64,000 nt of DNA from Gammaproteobacteria bacterium HGW-Gammaproteobacteria-15 (GTDB taxonomy: Bacteria; Pseudomonadota; Gammaproteobacteria; Enterobacterales; Alteromonadaceae). The notes beneath the pieces are model-generated. The model ran no database searches and was not told the DNA's origin. It saw only the letters and a program-made list of their open reading frames with translations. The stretch covers positions 124,001-188,000 of the forward strand of contig PGZF01000001.1 of assembly GCA_002840125.1 (NCBI GenBank), in the 5' to 3' direction. The position numbers and the translations under genes are program-made. Positions 1 through 8,772 of this stretch are shown here, piece after piece. The number at the start of each line of letters is the position of its first letter. Position 1 is the first letter of the stretch.

Positions 1-808
1 CACTTAACCCGGTAGCCAGGCGCATTTGCTGATATACCGGCTGCAGGAAAACATCCATACTGTCTTTGGCATAACCTTCTTCGCGGTTTGTATGCGAAAA
101 CAGCTTAATGGTGGCGATATTGGTGTAGCTGTCAACGATACGGCCGGTCATCTCTGAGCGGGCATCAGCCTGTGCGGTGGACACGCGTTTTAAGCGAGGC
201 ACAAAATAAAACTGCAATGCGATGTAAAACACCAGCCAAATCAGCATAGGCACTATTAAGCGTATGTCGGCATCTGCCACAAAAAACAGCATGGCGCTGA
301 AATACACCAGCACGTATACCATCACATCCAGCAGCTTCATTACCGTTTCGCGCACCGACAGCGCCGTTTGCATAACCTTGGTTGCGATACGGCCGGCAAA
401 GTCATTCTGATAAAAACTGACACTCTGGCGCAATAAGTAACGGTGGGCCAGCCAGCGGATCGACATTGGGTAATTACCCAGCAAAGTTTGATGCACTATT
501 GCCGAGTGAAGAAAGGTCATTAATGGCAATAACACCAGGGTTACCAGCGCCATCCAAATCAGGGTGGCGCGCTCGTCGGTAAAAAAGTTTTCCGGATCAT
601 TAGCTACCAGCCAGTCAACCAGCTGGCCCATAAAGCTAAACAGCGACACTTCCAGTACGGCTAAGATGGCTGACGATAAAGACATAAATAACAACGAAGT
701 TTCCATGCCCTTGGTATAGTGGCGACAAAAAGCCAGTAAGCCACGTGGCGGTTGGCCTGGCTCGGCTGCTGGAAAGGGTTTGGTAAGGCGTTCAAAAAAG
801 CGTAGCAT
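1..808 (-). CDS. ABC exporter, N-terminal part (ATP-binding/permease), truncated by window edge
   Basis: The reverse strand is open from an ATG at 808 to the left edge, giving about 269 residues and no stop, so the 3' half is missing. The visible part looks like the transmembrane domain of a type I (MsbA-like) ABC exporter: a short amphipathic N-terminus, hydrophobic spans near residues 40-60, 85-105 and 165-210, and the long cytoplasmic helices typical of the family (around DFAGRIATKVMQ and GRIVDSYTNIATIKLF). The nucleotide-binding domain would lie beyond base 1. The substrate cannot be told from this part; such half-transporters export drugs, lipids or peptides. The gene is divergent from ribA. 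Confidence 0.8.
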   Translation of the reverse strand, partial: MLRFFERLTKPFPAAEPGQPPRGLLAFCRHYTKGMETSLLFMSLSSAILAVLEVSLFSFMGQLVDWLVANDPENFFTDERATLIWMALVTLVLLPLMTFLHSAIVHQTLLGNYPMSIRWLAHRYLLRQSVSFYQNDFAGRIATKVMQTALSVRETVMKLLDVMVYVLVYFSAMLFFVADADIRLIVPMLIWLVFYIALQFYFVPRLKRVSTAQADARSEMTGRIVDSYTNIATIKLFSHTNREEGYAKDSMDVFLQPVYQQMRLATGLS

Positions 809-930
809 GAAGAATAACCGGTAGTAAAAACAGCGGCTATTGTAACCTGTTTAATAAAAATTGCATGGCTGCTGCGGCAATTCACCGGTTTTTAACGGTG
901 TTAGTCGTGGACACATTTCGCGGTGTTGTT

Positions 931-947
931 TTGTGATATTATCACAA
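931..947. promoter_or_regulatory. 17-bp inverted repeat in the ribA/ABC-transporter divergent region
   Basis: TTGTGATA-T-TATCACAA is a perfect inverted repeat with a one-base centre. It lies about 30 bp upstream of a good -10 hexamer (TATAAT at 978-983) that reads toward ribA. It resembles a CRP site, but the half-site spacing is 5 rather than 6 bases, so another dimeric regulator is at least as likely. Nothing else recognisable was seen in the 293-bp gap between the two genes. Confidence 0.4.
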
Positions 948-1101
948 CTTATCTGCTTATTTGACAGTGAACGCTGCTATAATACCGGCTTTGGGTCTCC
1001 TTGAATTAACGGCACTATGGCCCCATTAAGGCCCAATGAAAGCTTGCGCTTTAGCCAATAAAGCTTGTGCTGTATTAAGTGCGGCCGTTATCTGAGAAGT
1101 C

Positions 1102-1686
1102 ATGATGAAACTAAAACTTGTAACCTCAACATTGTTACCCACTCCTTTTGCTGAATTTCGCCTGCATGGTTTTGAAGCACCTAATGGTAAAGAGCATGTC
1201 GCATTAACGCTGGGCGATGTCACAACAGACGAGCCCGTACTGGCGCGGGTGCACTCCGAGTGTTTAACCGGTGACGCCTTGTTTAGCTTGCGCTGCGATT
1301 GTGGCCCGCAGTTAGAAGCTGCGATGCGTAAAATTGCTGATCTGGGCCGCGGTTGCATTTTGTATTTACGCCAGGAGGGCCGCGGCATTGGCCTGATTAA
1401 TAAAATTCGCGCTTATGCTGAGCAGGACAAAGGCCTGGACACGGTAGAAGCCAATGAAATTCTGGGCTTTTTACCCGATATGCGTGAATACGATATAGCG
1501 GCGCAAATGTTTGCACAACTGGGTATTGGGCAAATACGCCTGCTTACCAATAACCCGCGTAAGCTAAAAGCCTTAACCGATGCCGGTGTTAACGTATTAG
1601 AAAGAGTACAGCACCGGGTAAAAACCTCGGCGCACAGCCACCGTTATCTGGCTACCAAAGCCAGCAAGTTGGGGCATTTACCTTAA
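1102..1686 (+). CDS. ribA: GTP cyclohydrolase II
   Basis: This enzyme opens the GTP imidazole ring to give the diaminopyrimidine precursor of riboflavin, formate and pyrophosphate. At 194 residues it matches the stand-alone RibA length. The zinc ligands are in place (C54, C65, C67 in [18 protein letters not shown]), as are the RQEGRGIGL substrate loop and the TNNPRK motif near residue 150. Two ATGs lie in tandem; the first gives the family's normal numbering. It stands alone, without other rib genes, followed by a strong terminator, so it is probably monocistronic. Confidence 0.95.
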   Translation: MMKLKLVTSTLLPTPFAEFRLHGFEAPNGKEHVALTLGDVTTDEPVLARVHSECLTGDALFSLRCDCGPQLEAAMRKIADLGRGCILYLRQEGRGIGLINKIRAYAEQDKGLDTVEANEILGFLPDMREYDIAAQMFAQLGIGQIRLLTNNPRKLKALTDAGVNVLERVQHRVKTSAHSHRYLATKASKLGHLP

Positions 1687-1719
1687 GCTGCTGTGCCATT
1701 GCAGCAAAATACGGATTTA

Positions 1720-1751
1720 ACGGCGGCTGTGGTATTATAGCCGCCGTTTTT
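1720..1751 (+). terminator. Rho-independent terminator of ribA
   Basis: A 9-bp GC-rich stem (ACGGCGGCT at 1720-1728 and AGCCGCCGT at 1739-1747) with a 10-base loop is followed by a run of T. It begins 34 bp after the ribA stop and just precedes the next gene's ribosome binding site. Confidence 0.85.
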
Positions 1752-1779
1752 CATCAGACTTTTGCTACAGGATATTATC

Positions 1780-2247
1780 TTGACCAATAACGACGTACTG
1801 CGCAGCCTGCGTTACACGCTAAATGCACCCAACCACGGCATCATTGCCATTTTTGCTTTAACCAATGTCACGGTAACGAAAGAGCAGGTGATGGCCTGGC
1901 TGGAGTCTGACGAAAGTGAAGATTTTGCCTTGATTAGCGACGTATTGCTGGCCGGGTTTCTCAATGGCGTGATTATCCAGCGCCGCGGTGCCAAAGACGG
2001 TGTAATTCCAGAGCCGGAAACCAAGCTCAATTACAATATTATTCTGCGTAAACTCAAAATTGCCTTTGATTTAAAAGACGATGACATTTTAGCCTTATTA
2101 GAAGGTGCAGAGTTCCGTTTAAGCAAGCATGAACTTAGTGCGTTTTTCCGCCGCCCGGATCACAAACACTACCGTGCATGCCAGGAGCAGGTGCTGCGTT
2201 ATTTCTTACGCGGCTTGCAGCAGAAAATACGTCCGGCAGTCAGTTAG
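1780..2247 (+). CDS. yehS: DUF1456 family protein (YehS-like)
   Basis: A 155-residue protein resembling E. coli YehS, made of two DUF1456 repeats. Both halves carry the pattern LRxxxxA followed by an acidic stretch and LxxFLNG or LRYFLRG. The function is unknown. The likely start is a TTG at 1780, since AGGA sits 8 bases upstream and the homologous N-terminus begins at this point (TNNDVLRSLRY). An upstream in-frame TTG at 1762 has no ribosome binding site. The gene sits directly behind the ribA terminator. Confidence 0.8.
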   Translation: MTNNDVLRSLRYTLNAPNHGIIAIFALTNVTVTKEQVMAWLESDESEDFALISDVLLAGFLNGVIIQRRGAKDGVIPEPETKLNYNIILRKLKIAFDLKDDDILALLEGAEFRLSKHELSAFFRRPDHKHYRACQEQVLRYFLRGLQQKIRPAVS

Positions 2248-2327
2248 TTTTTACCGCGCAATTGCAGTTAAATCTGCTGGCAAGTTAATGTTATACTGCA
2301 GGCACTTATTGCCGAGTGTCTGCAGTT

Positions 2328-5300
2328 ATGATCCCAAAGCTTAATCCCGAACTCGCGCTGGATGCCAGCATTGTTGCTTTTAGCAAAGCCTTAGTTGCCG
2401 CTGGCTTTAACGGCGATATCGAAACCAGTTATGGCAGCCGTTTAGCCGTTGCCACAGATAACAGCGTGTATCAGGCGCTACCCCAGGCCGTGTTGCTACC
2501 CAAAAGCACCGACGATCTGGTTATTCTTACTTCTCTGGCGCAAACGTCCAGTTTCTCGCATATTAAATTCAGCCCGCGCGGCGGCGGTACCGGCACTAAT
2601 GGCCAGGCACTGACAGAGCACGTGGTGGTCGATTTATCGCGGCATATGCGCAATATTCTGGAAATTAATGTCGAACAGCGCTGGGTCCGGGTGCAGGCCG
2701 GGGTAATTAAAGATCAGCTGAACGCTTTTTTAAAACCTTACGGCTTTTTCTTTGCGCCGGATTTATCCACCTCAAACCGCGCCACTATCGGCGGCATGAT
2801 AAATACCGATGCCTCGGGGCAAGGCTCATTAGTGTACGGTAAAACCAGTGATCATGTGCTGGCATTAAAAACGGTGCTGATAGATGGCAATATATTAAAT
2901 ACTCATAAAATGGCCACCTTTGAAGCCGAGCACCGCGCCCAGATGCCAAACAGCATCGGCCGCATTTATCAACAGGTGCTGGATAGCTGTCGTACTTTCC
3001 GGCCACAGATTCTGCAGAAATTTCCCCGCTTAAACCGCTTTTTAACCGGCTACGATTTAGAGCATGTGTTTAATGACGATCTCAGCGAATTTGATTTATC
3101 GCGCATTATCACCGGCTCTGAAGGCTCACTTGGTTTTGTAACAGAAGCCAAACTGAATATTACGCCGATTGCCAAATATAAATGTCTGGTTAATGTTAAA
3201 TACGACAGCTTTGAAAGTGCGCTGCGTAACGCCCCGTTTCTGGTTGCGGCTGAAGCGACATCGGTTGAAACTGTTGACAGTAAGGTGCTGAATTTAGCCC
3301 GCGCCGATATTATCTGGCATCAGGTAAAAGACTTAATCACCGACGTGCCCGGCATTGAAATGCAGGGCCTGAATATGGTGGAGTATAACAGCGAACAGCA
3401 AAGCGAAATTGAACAGAAAATTGCCGCACTAACGGCCCGGCTGGATGGTGCAATAGCCGATAAAACCGATGGTATTATCGGCTACCAGCTTACCTATGAT
3501 AACGCTGCTATTGGCAATATTTACGCCATGCGCAAAAAGGCAGTAGGGCTGCTGGGTAATGCTAAAGGCCGGCAAAAGCCCATTCCTTTTACCGAGGACA
3601 CTGCCGTACCGCCGGAAAATCTGGCCGATTTTATTATGGAATTTCGCGTACTGCTCGACAGCCACGGCCTGCAATATGGCATGTTTGGCCATGTTGATGC
3701 CGGCGTATTGCATGTGCGCCCGGCGCTGGATTTATGCGAGCCACAACAGGAGCAACTGCTGCGTACTATTTCCGATCAGGTGGTGGCGCTAACTGCCAAA
3801 TACGGCGGCCTGATGTGGGGTGAGCATGGTAAAGGTTATCGTAGTGAGTACGGCCCGGCATTTTTTGGCGATGAGCTGTTTAACGAGCTGCGTAAAATTA
3901 AAGCAGCGTTTGACCCACGCAACAGAGTAAACCCCGGCAAAATTTGTACGCCGTTTAACAGTGCAGACAGCTTAGTGTCGGTTGATGGTGTAAAGCGGGC
4001 TTACTTTGACCGGCAAATTCCGGTAGCGGTAAAAGACAGTTTTGACAGCAGCTTAAACTGCAATGGTAACGGCCTGTGTTTTAACTACGAAGAAAACTCG
4101 CCGATGTGCCCATCCAGTAAAGTAACCAAAGATCGGCGCCACAGCCCTAAAGGCCGGGCCGGTTTAATGCGTGAATGGTTACGCCTAACCGAATTGCAAG
4201 GCCTGGATGTACTGGCACAAGAGCAGCAGTTGCTAGATAAATCATCCGGTATCAATGGCTTATGGCAGCGTATAAAAAACACTGTAGCAAAACGGCAAGG
4301 CGAAGAAGATTTCTCGCATGAAGTGATGGACGCTATGGAAGGTTGTCTGGCCTGTAAAGCCTGTGCCGGCCAGTGTCCGATAAAAGTCGATGTACCGTCG
4401 TTTCGCGCGCGGTTTTTACAACTGTATCACAGCCGTTATTTACGCCCGGCCAAAGACTATATCGTCGGCAATATTGAGCGCACAGCGCCGTTGCTGGCCA
4501 AAGCGCCGAAGCTGGTTAACTTTGTATTAAAACGCAGTATTACTGCTACGCTGCTTGAGAAGACAGTAGGCTATGTCGATACGCCGTTGCTATCGGTACC
4601 CACGTTGGCGCAGCAGATTGGTGAGCAGTATCGTTTCGATTTAGTTAGCTTGCAGCAGTTACCAACAGAGCTAAAAGCACGCACCGTATTGCTGGTACAA
4701 GACCCTTTTACCAGTTTTTATGAAGCTGAGCTGGTAGCTGATGCGTTAAATTTACTGCAAAAACTCGGTTTTAACCCGGTATTGTTGCCGTTTTTACCCA
4801 ACGGTAAGCCGCAGCATGTAAAAGGCTTTTTACGCGAATTTGCCAAAACTGCGGCCACAGCAGCACAGTATTTAAATCAGTTGCAACAGCTGGGCTTACC
4901 AATGCTTGGGCTGGATGCGTCTTTAGTGCTGGTATACCGCGATGAGTACAACAAAGCACTGGCGGATAAACGCGGTGATTTTAACGTACAGTTACTACAC
5001 GAATGGCTGGTGCAACAAACCTTACCCAAGGTAAGTAAAACCGCTGAGTTTGCTTTACTGGCGCATTGCACGGAAAAAACCGCCTTACCAGCGACAGAAA
5101 AAGCCTGGCAGCAAATATTTAGCCGCACCGGGCTAAGCTTAAAGCCGGTGAGTGTGGGTTGCTGCGGTATGGCGGGTACTTATGGCCATGAAGCGCAAAA
5201 CCTGGACAACAGCAAAGCACTGTTTGATATGAGCTGGCGTGCACCGGTTGAGCAGTATGGCACCGGGCAAATACTGGTTACCGGTTTTTCTTGTCGCAGC

Positions 5301-5366
5301 CAGGTAAAACGGCTGGTAGGGGATAAGCCAAAACATCCGCTACAGGCCTTGTTGGCTGCGCTGTAA
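2328..5366 (+). CDS. ydiJ: FAD-binding and Fe-S oxidoreductase, D-2-hydroxyglutarate dehydrogenase type
   Basis: A 1012-residue fusion protein, essentially the E. coli YdiJ architecture. The N-terminal FAD-linked oxidase domain (about 40-280) carries PRGGGTGTNGQAL. The FAD-oxidase C-terminal domain (about 290-540) carries MFGHVDAGVLHVRP and WGEHGKG. A 4Fe-4S ferredoxin region follows (CNGNGLCFN near 590; CLACKACAGQCPIKVD near 680), then a C-terminal CCG-type domain (VGCCGMAGTYGHEA near 945). YdiJ oxidises D-2-hydroxyglutarate, a by-product of the SerA reaction. The ATG at 2328 matches the family start (MIPK); an in-frame GTG lies four codons upstream. It is followed by a bidirectional terminator. 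Confidence 0.92.
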   Translation: MIPKLNPELALDASIVAFSKALVAAGFNGDIETSYGSRLAVATDNSVYQALPQAVLLPKSTDDLVILTSLAQTSSFSHIKFSPRGGGTGTNGQALTEHVVVDLSRHMRNILEINVEQRWVRVQAGVIKDQLNAFLKPYGFFFAPDLSTSNRATIGGMINTDASGQGSLVYGKTSDHVLALKTVLIDGNILNTHKMATFEAEHRAQMPNSIGRIYQQVLDSCRTFRPQILQKFPRLNRFLTGYDLEHVFNDDLSEFDLSRIITGSEGSLGFVTEAKLNITPIAKYKCLVNVKYDSFESALRNAPFLVAAEATSVETVDSKVLNLARADIIWHQVKDLITDVPGIEMQGLNMVEYNSEQQSEIEQKIAALTARLDGAIADKTDGIIGYQLTYDNAAIGNIYAMRKKAVGLLGNAKGRQKPIPFTEDTAVPPENLADFIMEFRVLLDSHGLQYGMFGHVDAGVLHVRPALDLCEPQQEQLLRTISDQVVALTAKYGGLMWGEHGKGYRSEYGPAFFGDELFNELRKIKAAFDPRNRVNPGKICTPFNSADSLVSVDGVKRAYFDRQIPVAVKDSFDSSLNCNGNGLCFNYEENSPMCPSSKVTKDRRHSPKGRAGLMREWLRLTELQGLDVLAQEQQLLDKSSGINGLWQRIKNTVAKRQGEEDFSHEVMDAMEGCLACKACAGQCPIKVDVPSFRARFLQLYHSRYLRPAKDYIVGNIERTAPLLAKAPKLVNFVLKRSITATLLEKTVGYVDTPLLSVPTLAQQIGEQYRFDLVSLQQLPTELKARTVLLVQDPFTSFYEAELVADALNLLQKLGFNPVLLPFLPNGKPQHVKGFLREFAKTAATAAQYLNQLQQLGLPMLGLDASLVLVYRDEYNKALADKRGDFNVQLLHEWLVQQTLPKVSKTAEFALLAHCTEKTALPATEKAWQQIFSRTGLSLKPVSVGCCGMAGTYGHEAQNLDNSKALFDMSWRAPVEQYGTGQILVTGFSCRSQVKRLVGDKPKHPLQALLAAL

Positions 5367-5367
5367 A

Positions 5368-5403
5368 ACAAAAAATCCGCCGGTTAAGGCGGATTTTTGT
5401 TTT
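5368..5403. terminator. Bidirectional terminator between ydiJ and a TonB receptor
   Basis: A stem of AAAATCCGCC and GGCGGATTTT separated by GGTTAA, flanked by A-rich and T-rich runs on the respective sides. It can terminate both of the convergent genes that end here. Confidence 0.85.
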
Positions 5404-5416
5404 ACAACAGGGTTTG

Positions 5417-7975
5417 TCAGAAGCGGTAAATGCCCTTCAGATAGTAGTAACCACCATTGATGCCCATCGGTGAGGTTTCAAAGTACTTGGCACCGAGTAT
5501 TTCGCTCATCCATTGTGGCAAACGCTCTGGTTTGGTATCAAACAGATTTTGTGCCCCTAAAGCGACAGAGAAGCTGTCGTTGAAGTGGTAGCTGACTTCT
5601 GCATCGAACGTCACCTTAGATGATGCCATCTGTGTAAGCTCAGGATCGTCAGCGTGCACGCCCTGATAGCTGCCATAATAGTTGGCGCGAACAAACATAT
5701 CGATACTATCCCAGTCCTGTTTCCAGGTCAGGGTAGCGCGGTGGTCTGGCAAATCTTTTTCCAGCCGTGATACTTTAAAATCACCTGTCACTGCGGTGTA
5801 GTTAGTGACAGTGGTATCGGTCCAGTTGTAAGCCAGACTAAAGGTGCTGCGACCGTTAAGTAAGCTGGCAGAATAATTGGCAACCAGATCCAGACCACGG
5901 GTGACGGTATCAAAGTCGTTAGTCAGGAAGGTGATCTGCGATAAGCTTTCAACGCCCCTGACACCTGCAGCCCGCAGAGCATCCCGGTCAGCCTGGGTTA
6001 CATCAAACTCGGCTGATTGACCAATCCGATCATCAACTTCAATACGGAATACATCCGCGGTAAAGAAGAAATTATCACCGTTGTACACCAGGCCCACGGC
6101 AAAACTTTTTGACTCTTCCGGCGTTAACTCTTTGCCGCCTTTAAGCAGCGATACCGGATTAGTGGCGGGTAATAAAGCAATATCAACCAACTCTCCGCCG
6201 ATCAGTGCCGTACGCACATTGCGCACATTTGCCTGGCCTACCGTAGGCGCTCTGAAGCCGGTACTGTGAGAGCCGCGCATCGCCCAATCTTCACTTAAGC
6301 GGTACTGCGCGGTTATTTTGTAGTTAGTGGTGGAACCGAAGCTTTCATAGTCTTCAAAACGCAGCGCTGCGGCCATCAAAAAGTTTTCGGTAAATTCGGC
6401 TTCAACATCAACATAAGCTGCATAGTTACGGCGGGTATTCGTACCGGCATCATCCGGCTGAAACCCAGGAAAACCATTAGAGCCATTGGTTAACTGGCTT
6501 ACATAAGGGCCAATTTCCCACGATGCAACCTCGCCGGCTACTATCTCAAAGCTCTCTTCTGTCCACTGCAGACCACCGGCCACCGTCACGTCTTCGTACA
6601 AACCGGCGGCTACATACTTAACAAAGTCTGCAGCAAAGGTTTTTTCTAACTGAATGTATTTCCCGGCTTCAAATTCAGTAGGGGTATTAGGGCCTAGTGA
6701 CGCATTCACAGTATTAACAATGTTAAATGTCGATTCGCTACGGCCAACTGAGCCTGAGAAGTCATATAATATGCCTTCCATCCAGCCGGATTTAAACTCG
6801 CCTTTAGTGCCGGCTGTTAATGAGGTATCAGTGATATTGCCGCCAAAATTAGGTGTAAAGCCTCCAGGGAACATCGAGAAGAACGTAAAGCAGTTAGCAG
6901 GTAAAGCGCCTACAGCCGTGGTTATCTGCTGATGGTCAAGACCGGCGATAGGAACATTTGCACAACCACCAGCGCCGGTAGTATCGACAACCTCCAGTGT
7001 TTCACCGCCGTCGTTTGAAAACACACCCCCACGGGTATGTGGGTTGCGGTAATAGAAACCACCTCTCACATCACGCTCAGAATAGTTACCGAACAGATAG
7101 GCTTCACGGCCATTGCCTAATTCCAGGCCTGCATTAGCAAACAGCGTGATATCATCTTTAATTTTAGGCGCGCCCCATACCTGAGTAACCGGGGCGATAA
7201 AAGGATTACCGTCATCGGCTATAGCCTGCGCATCACCGCGTTGCACGCTACGGCTGGTAGGATCAGCATTTTTCAGTTGGGCGCTGATGTTGACAAAACC
7301 ATTGTCGGTTAATGGCATACCAATATTCGCCGCTATTTCCGTTGAAGTACCATCACCGGCGTAATATTCACCACGCTTTACTTCTAAAGAACCACCTTGA
7401 TCTGCATCTTTGAGCACAAAGTTAATTACACCCGCAATAGCATCCGAGCCATACTGTGCGGCAGCGCCGTCCCGTAATACCTCGACTTGCTTCATTGCAA
7501 TACCAGGGATCACTGAGATATCAGAACCCTGAGCACCATCGTTGATACCACCACCTAAAAAGGTAATGACAGATGCTTTGTGCCGGCGTTTACCGTTTAA
7601 CAGGATCAGCGTGCTGTCTGAAGACAGGCCGCGTAAATTTATTGGTCGGATCAAACTGGCCGCATCGCTGATAGGATTGGCATGCACGTTTAACGACGGT
7701 ACTGAACTGGTTAGCATGTTTAACATGTCAGAGTTACCACTTTTCATCAGTTCGTCGCCACCAATGATATCGATGGGCACCGGAGAATCACCAATAGACC
7801 GTGGCGCTGAGCGACTGCCTACTACAGCAATTTTTTCTACAGATTGTTCTTTCTTGGCAGCATCGGCGTCTTCCTGTGCCATAGCTACGCTGGTACTGAT
7901 ACCGAACGACAGCGATGCTGCAAGACCGAATTTAACGGCACGAGCAACCGGGTGGTAGTTATTATGGTTTTTCAT
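5417..7975 (-). CDS. TonB-dependent outer-membrane receptor
   Basis: An 852-residue TonB-dependent receptor. It has an N-terminal signal peptide (about 1-33, ending ...STSVAMAQ), a TonB-box-like segment (VEKIAVVGSR near 46-55) and a plug domain (about 60-190, with LRGLSSDSTLILLNGKRR and QVEVLRDGAAAQYGSDAIAG). A 22-strand barrel follows and ends in the terminal aromatic residue needed for Bam-dependent insertion (GIYRF). This subgroup, common in Alteromonadales, takes up metal chelates, carbohydrates or peptides; the substrate cannot be read from sequence. No Fur box was recognised upstream and no transporter genes are adjacent. Confidence 0.9.
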   Translation of the reverse strand: MKNHNNYHPVARAVKFGLAASLSFGISTSVAMAQEDADAAKKEQSVEKIAVVGSRSAPRSIGDSPVPIDIIGGDELMKSGNSDMLNMLTSSVPSLNVHANPISDAASLIRPINLRGLSSDSTLILLNGKRRHKASVITFLGGGINDGAQGSDISVIPGIAMKQVEVLRDGAAAQYGSDAIAGVINFVLKDADQGGSLEVKRGEYYAGDGTSTEIAANIGMPLTDNGFVNISAQLKNADPTSRSVQRGDAQAIADDGNPFIAPVTQVWGAPKIKDDITLFANAGLELGNGREAYLFGNYSERDVRGGFYYRNPHTRGGVFSNDGGETLEVVDTTGAGGCANVPIAGLDHQQITTAVGALPANCFTFFSMFPGGFTPNFGGNITDTSLTAGTKGEFKSGWMEGILYDFSGSVGRSESTFNIVNTVNASLGPNTPTEFEAGKYIQLEKTFAADFVKYVAAGLYEDVTVAGGLQWTEESFEIVAGEVASWEIGPYVSQLTNGSNGFPGFQPDDAGTNTRRNYAAYVDVEAEFTENFLMAAALRFEDYESFGSTTNYKITAQYRLSEDWAMRGSHSTGFRAPTVGQANVRNVRTALIGGELVDIALLPATNPVSLLKGGKELTPEESKSFAVGLVYNGDNFFFTADVFRIEVDDRIGQSAEFDVTQADRDALRAAGVRGVESLSQITFLTNDFDTVTRGLDLVANYSASLLNGRSTFSLAYNWTDTTVTNYTAVTGDFKVSRLEKDLPDHRATLTWKQDWDSIDMFVRANYYGSYQGVHADDPELTQMASSKVTFDAEVSYHFNDSFSVALGAQNLFDTKPERLPQWMSEILGAKYFETSPMGINGGYYYLKGIYRF

Positions 7976-8191
7976 AGTTTGTTCCTGGATTATTTTTCTA
8001 TTTAGCAGACGCTTATGTTTTTGTCTTGCGTCCTGATAACCATATTGGATAACTCGAATGTTGTCTATCGTATATTTCTGGTATTTCGACTCTAAAATAG
8101 AAAGTTACATTCGATTGCATGGAAAAAAACATTGCCGTCGCCGCAACGACTGATTTATAACAACGCTACTGTTCTTGTCCTGATCACCACG

Positions 8192-8758
8192 ATGCAAATC
8201 ACCGAACTTACCCCGGCTTTTTTCCCTGCAGTAGTCAGCCTGGCCAATACTATTCATGGCGATAATTATCTTAGTCACGACAGCCTGACAGCGATGCAGC
8301 TGCAAGGTATTGCAAAGGGTATTAATGCCAGTTTTGTTGCGGTTGATGAACAACAGCAGCTGATAGGTTACCGTTTAAGCTTTGCTGCCGGGCAGTGGCA
8401 CCCCGACAACTGGTGCACAGAAGCTTTATGGCCGGTACCGCGTGCTGATATGGCGTATTTTAAGTCTGTTGGCGTAAGTACAGCGCAGCGGGGGAAAGGC
8501 ATTGCCTCGTTATTGCTGCAGGCGTCTGTTAGGGCATTAAAACATCAGGGCGCCAAAGCGGGGCTGGCACATATCTGGCGTGAGAGCCCGGGCAATGCGG
8601 CGCAACGTTACTTTAGCCAGGCGGGGGCTGTTTTGGTAAAAGTTCACCCACAGCGCTGGCGGCATTTGTCTGAAACCGTTGGCTATTTTTGCCCGGTTTG
8701 CGGTGCATTGTGCAACTGTAGCGCTGCTGAAATGGTATTAACCTTTAGTGCCGGTTAG
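8192..8758 (+). CDS. GNAT-family N-acetyltransferase with a Cys-rich C-terminus
   Basis: A 188-residue GNAT protein. The acetyl-CoA binding motif is visible as VGVSTAQRGKGIASLLLQ near residues 92-110, followed by HIWRESPGNAAQRYF. The C-terminus carries CPVCGALCNC, a probable zinc-knuckle not present in a minimal GNAT. ATG 8192 is preferred because an upstream TTG extension (8132) adds no conserved sequence, although no strong ribosome binding site is seen. The stop lies 14 bp before the next gene, whose ribosome binding site fills the gap, so the two genes are probably co-transcribed. Substrate unknown. Confidence 0.75.
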   Translation: MQITELTPAFFPAVVSLANTIHGDNYLSHDSLTAMQLQGIAKGINASFVAVDEQQQLIGYRLSFAAGQWHPDNWCTEALWPVPRADMAYFKSVGVSTAQRGKGIASLLLQASVRALKHQGAKAGLAHIWRESPGNAAQRYFSQAGAVLVKVHPQRWRHLSETVGYFCPVCGALCNCSAAEMVLTFSAG

Positions 8759-8772
8759 TTCAGGAGTGGGCT

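Noticed and set aside
931..947. Canonical CRP or FNR binding site
   Set aside because: The half-site spacing is one base short for CRP, and the halves do not match FNR (TTGAT-N4-ATCAA).
1026..1388. Leftward 120-residue ORF opposite ribA
   Set aside because: It is a shadow of the ribA reading frame with low-complexity Pro/Arg/Ser composition.
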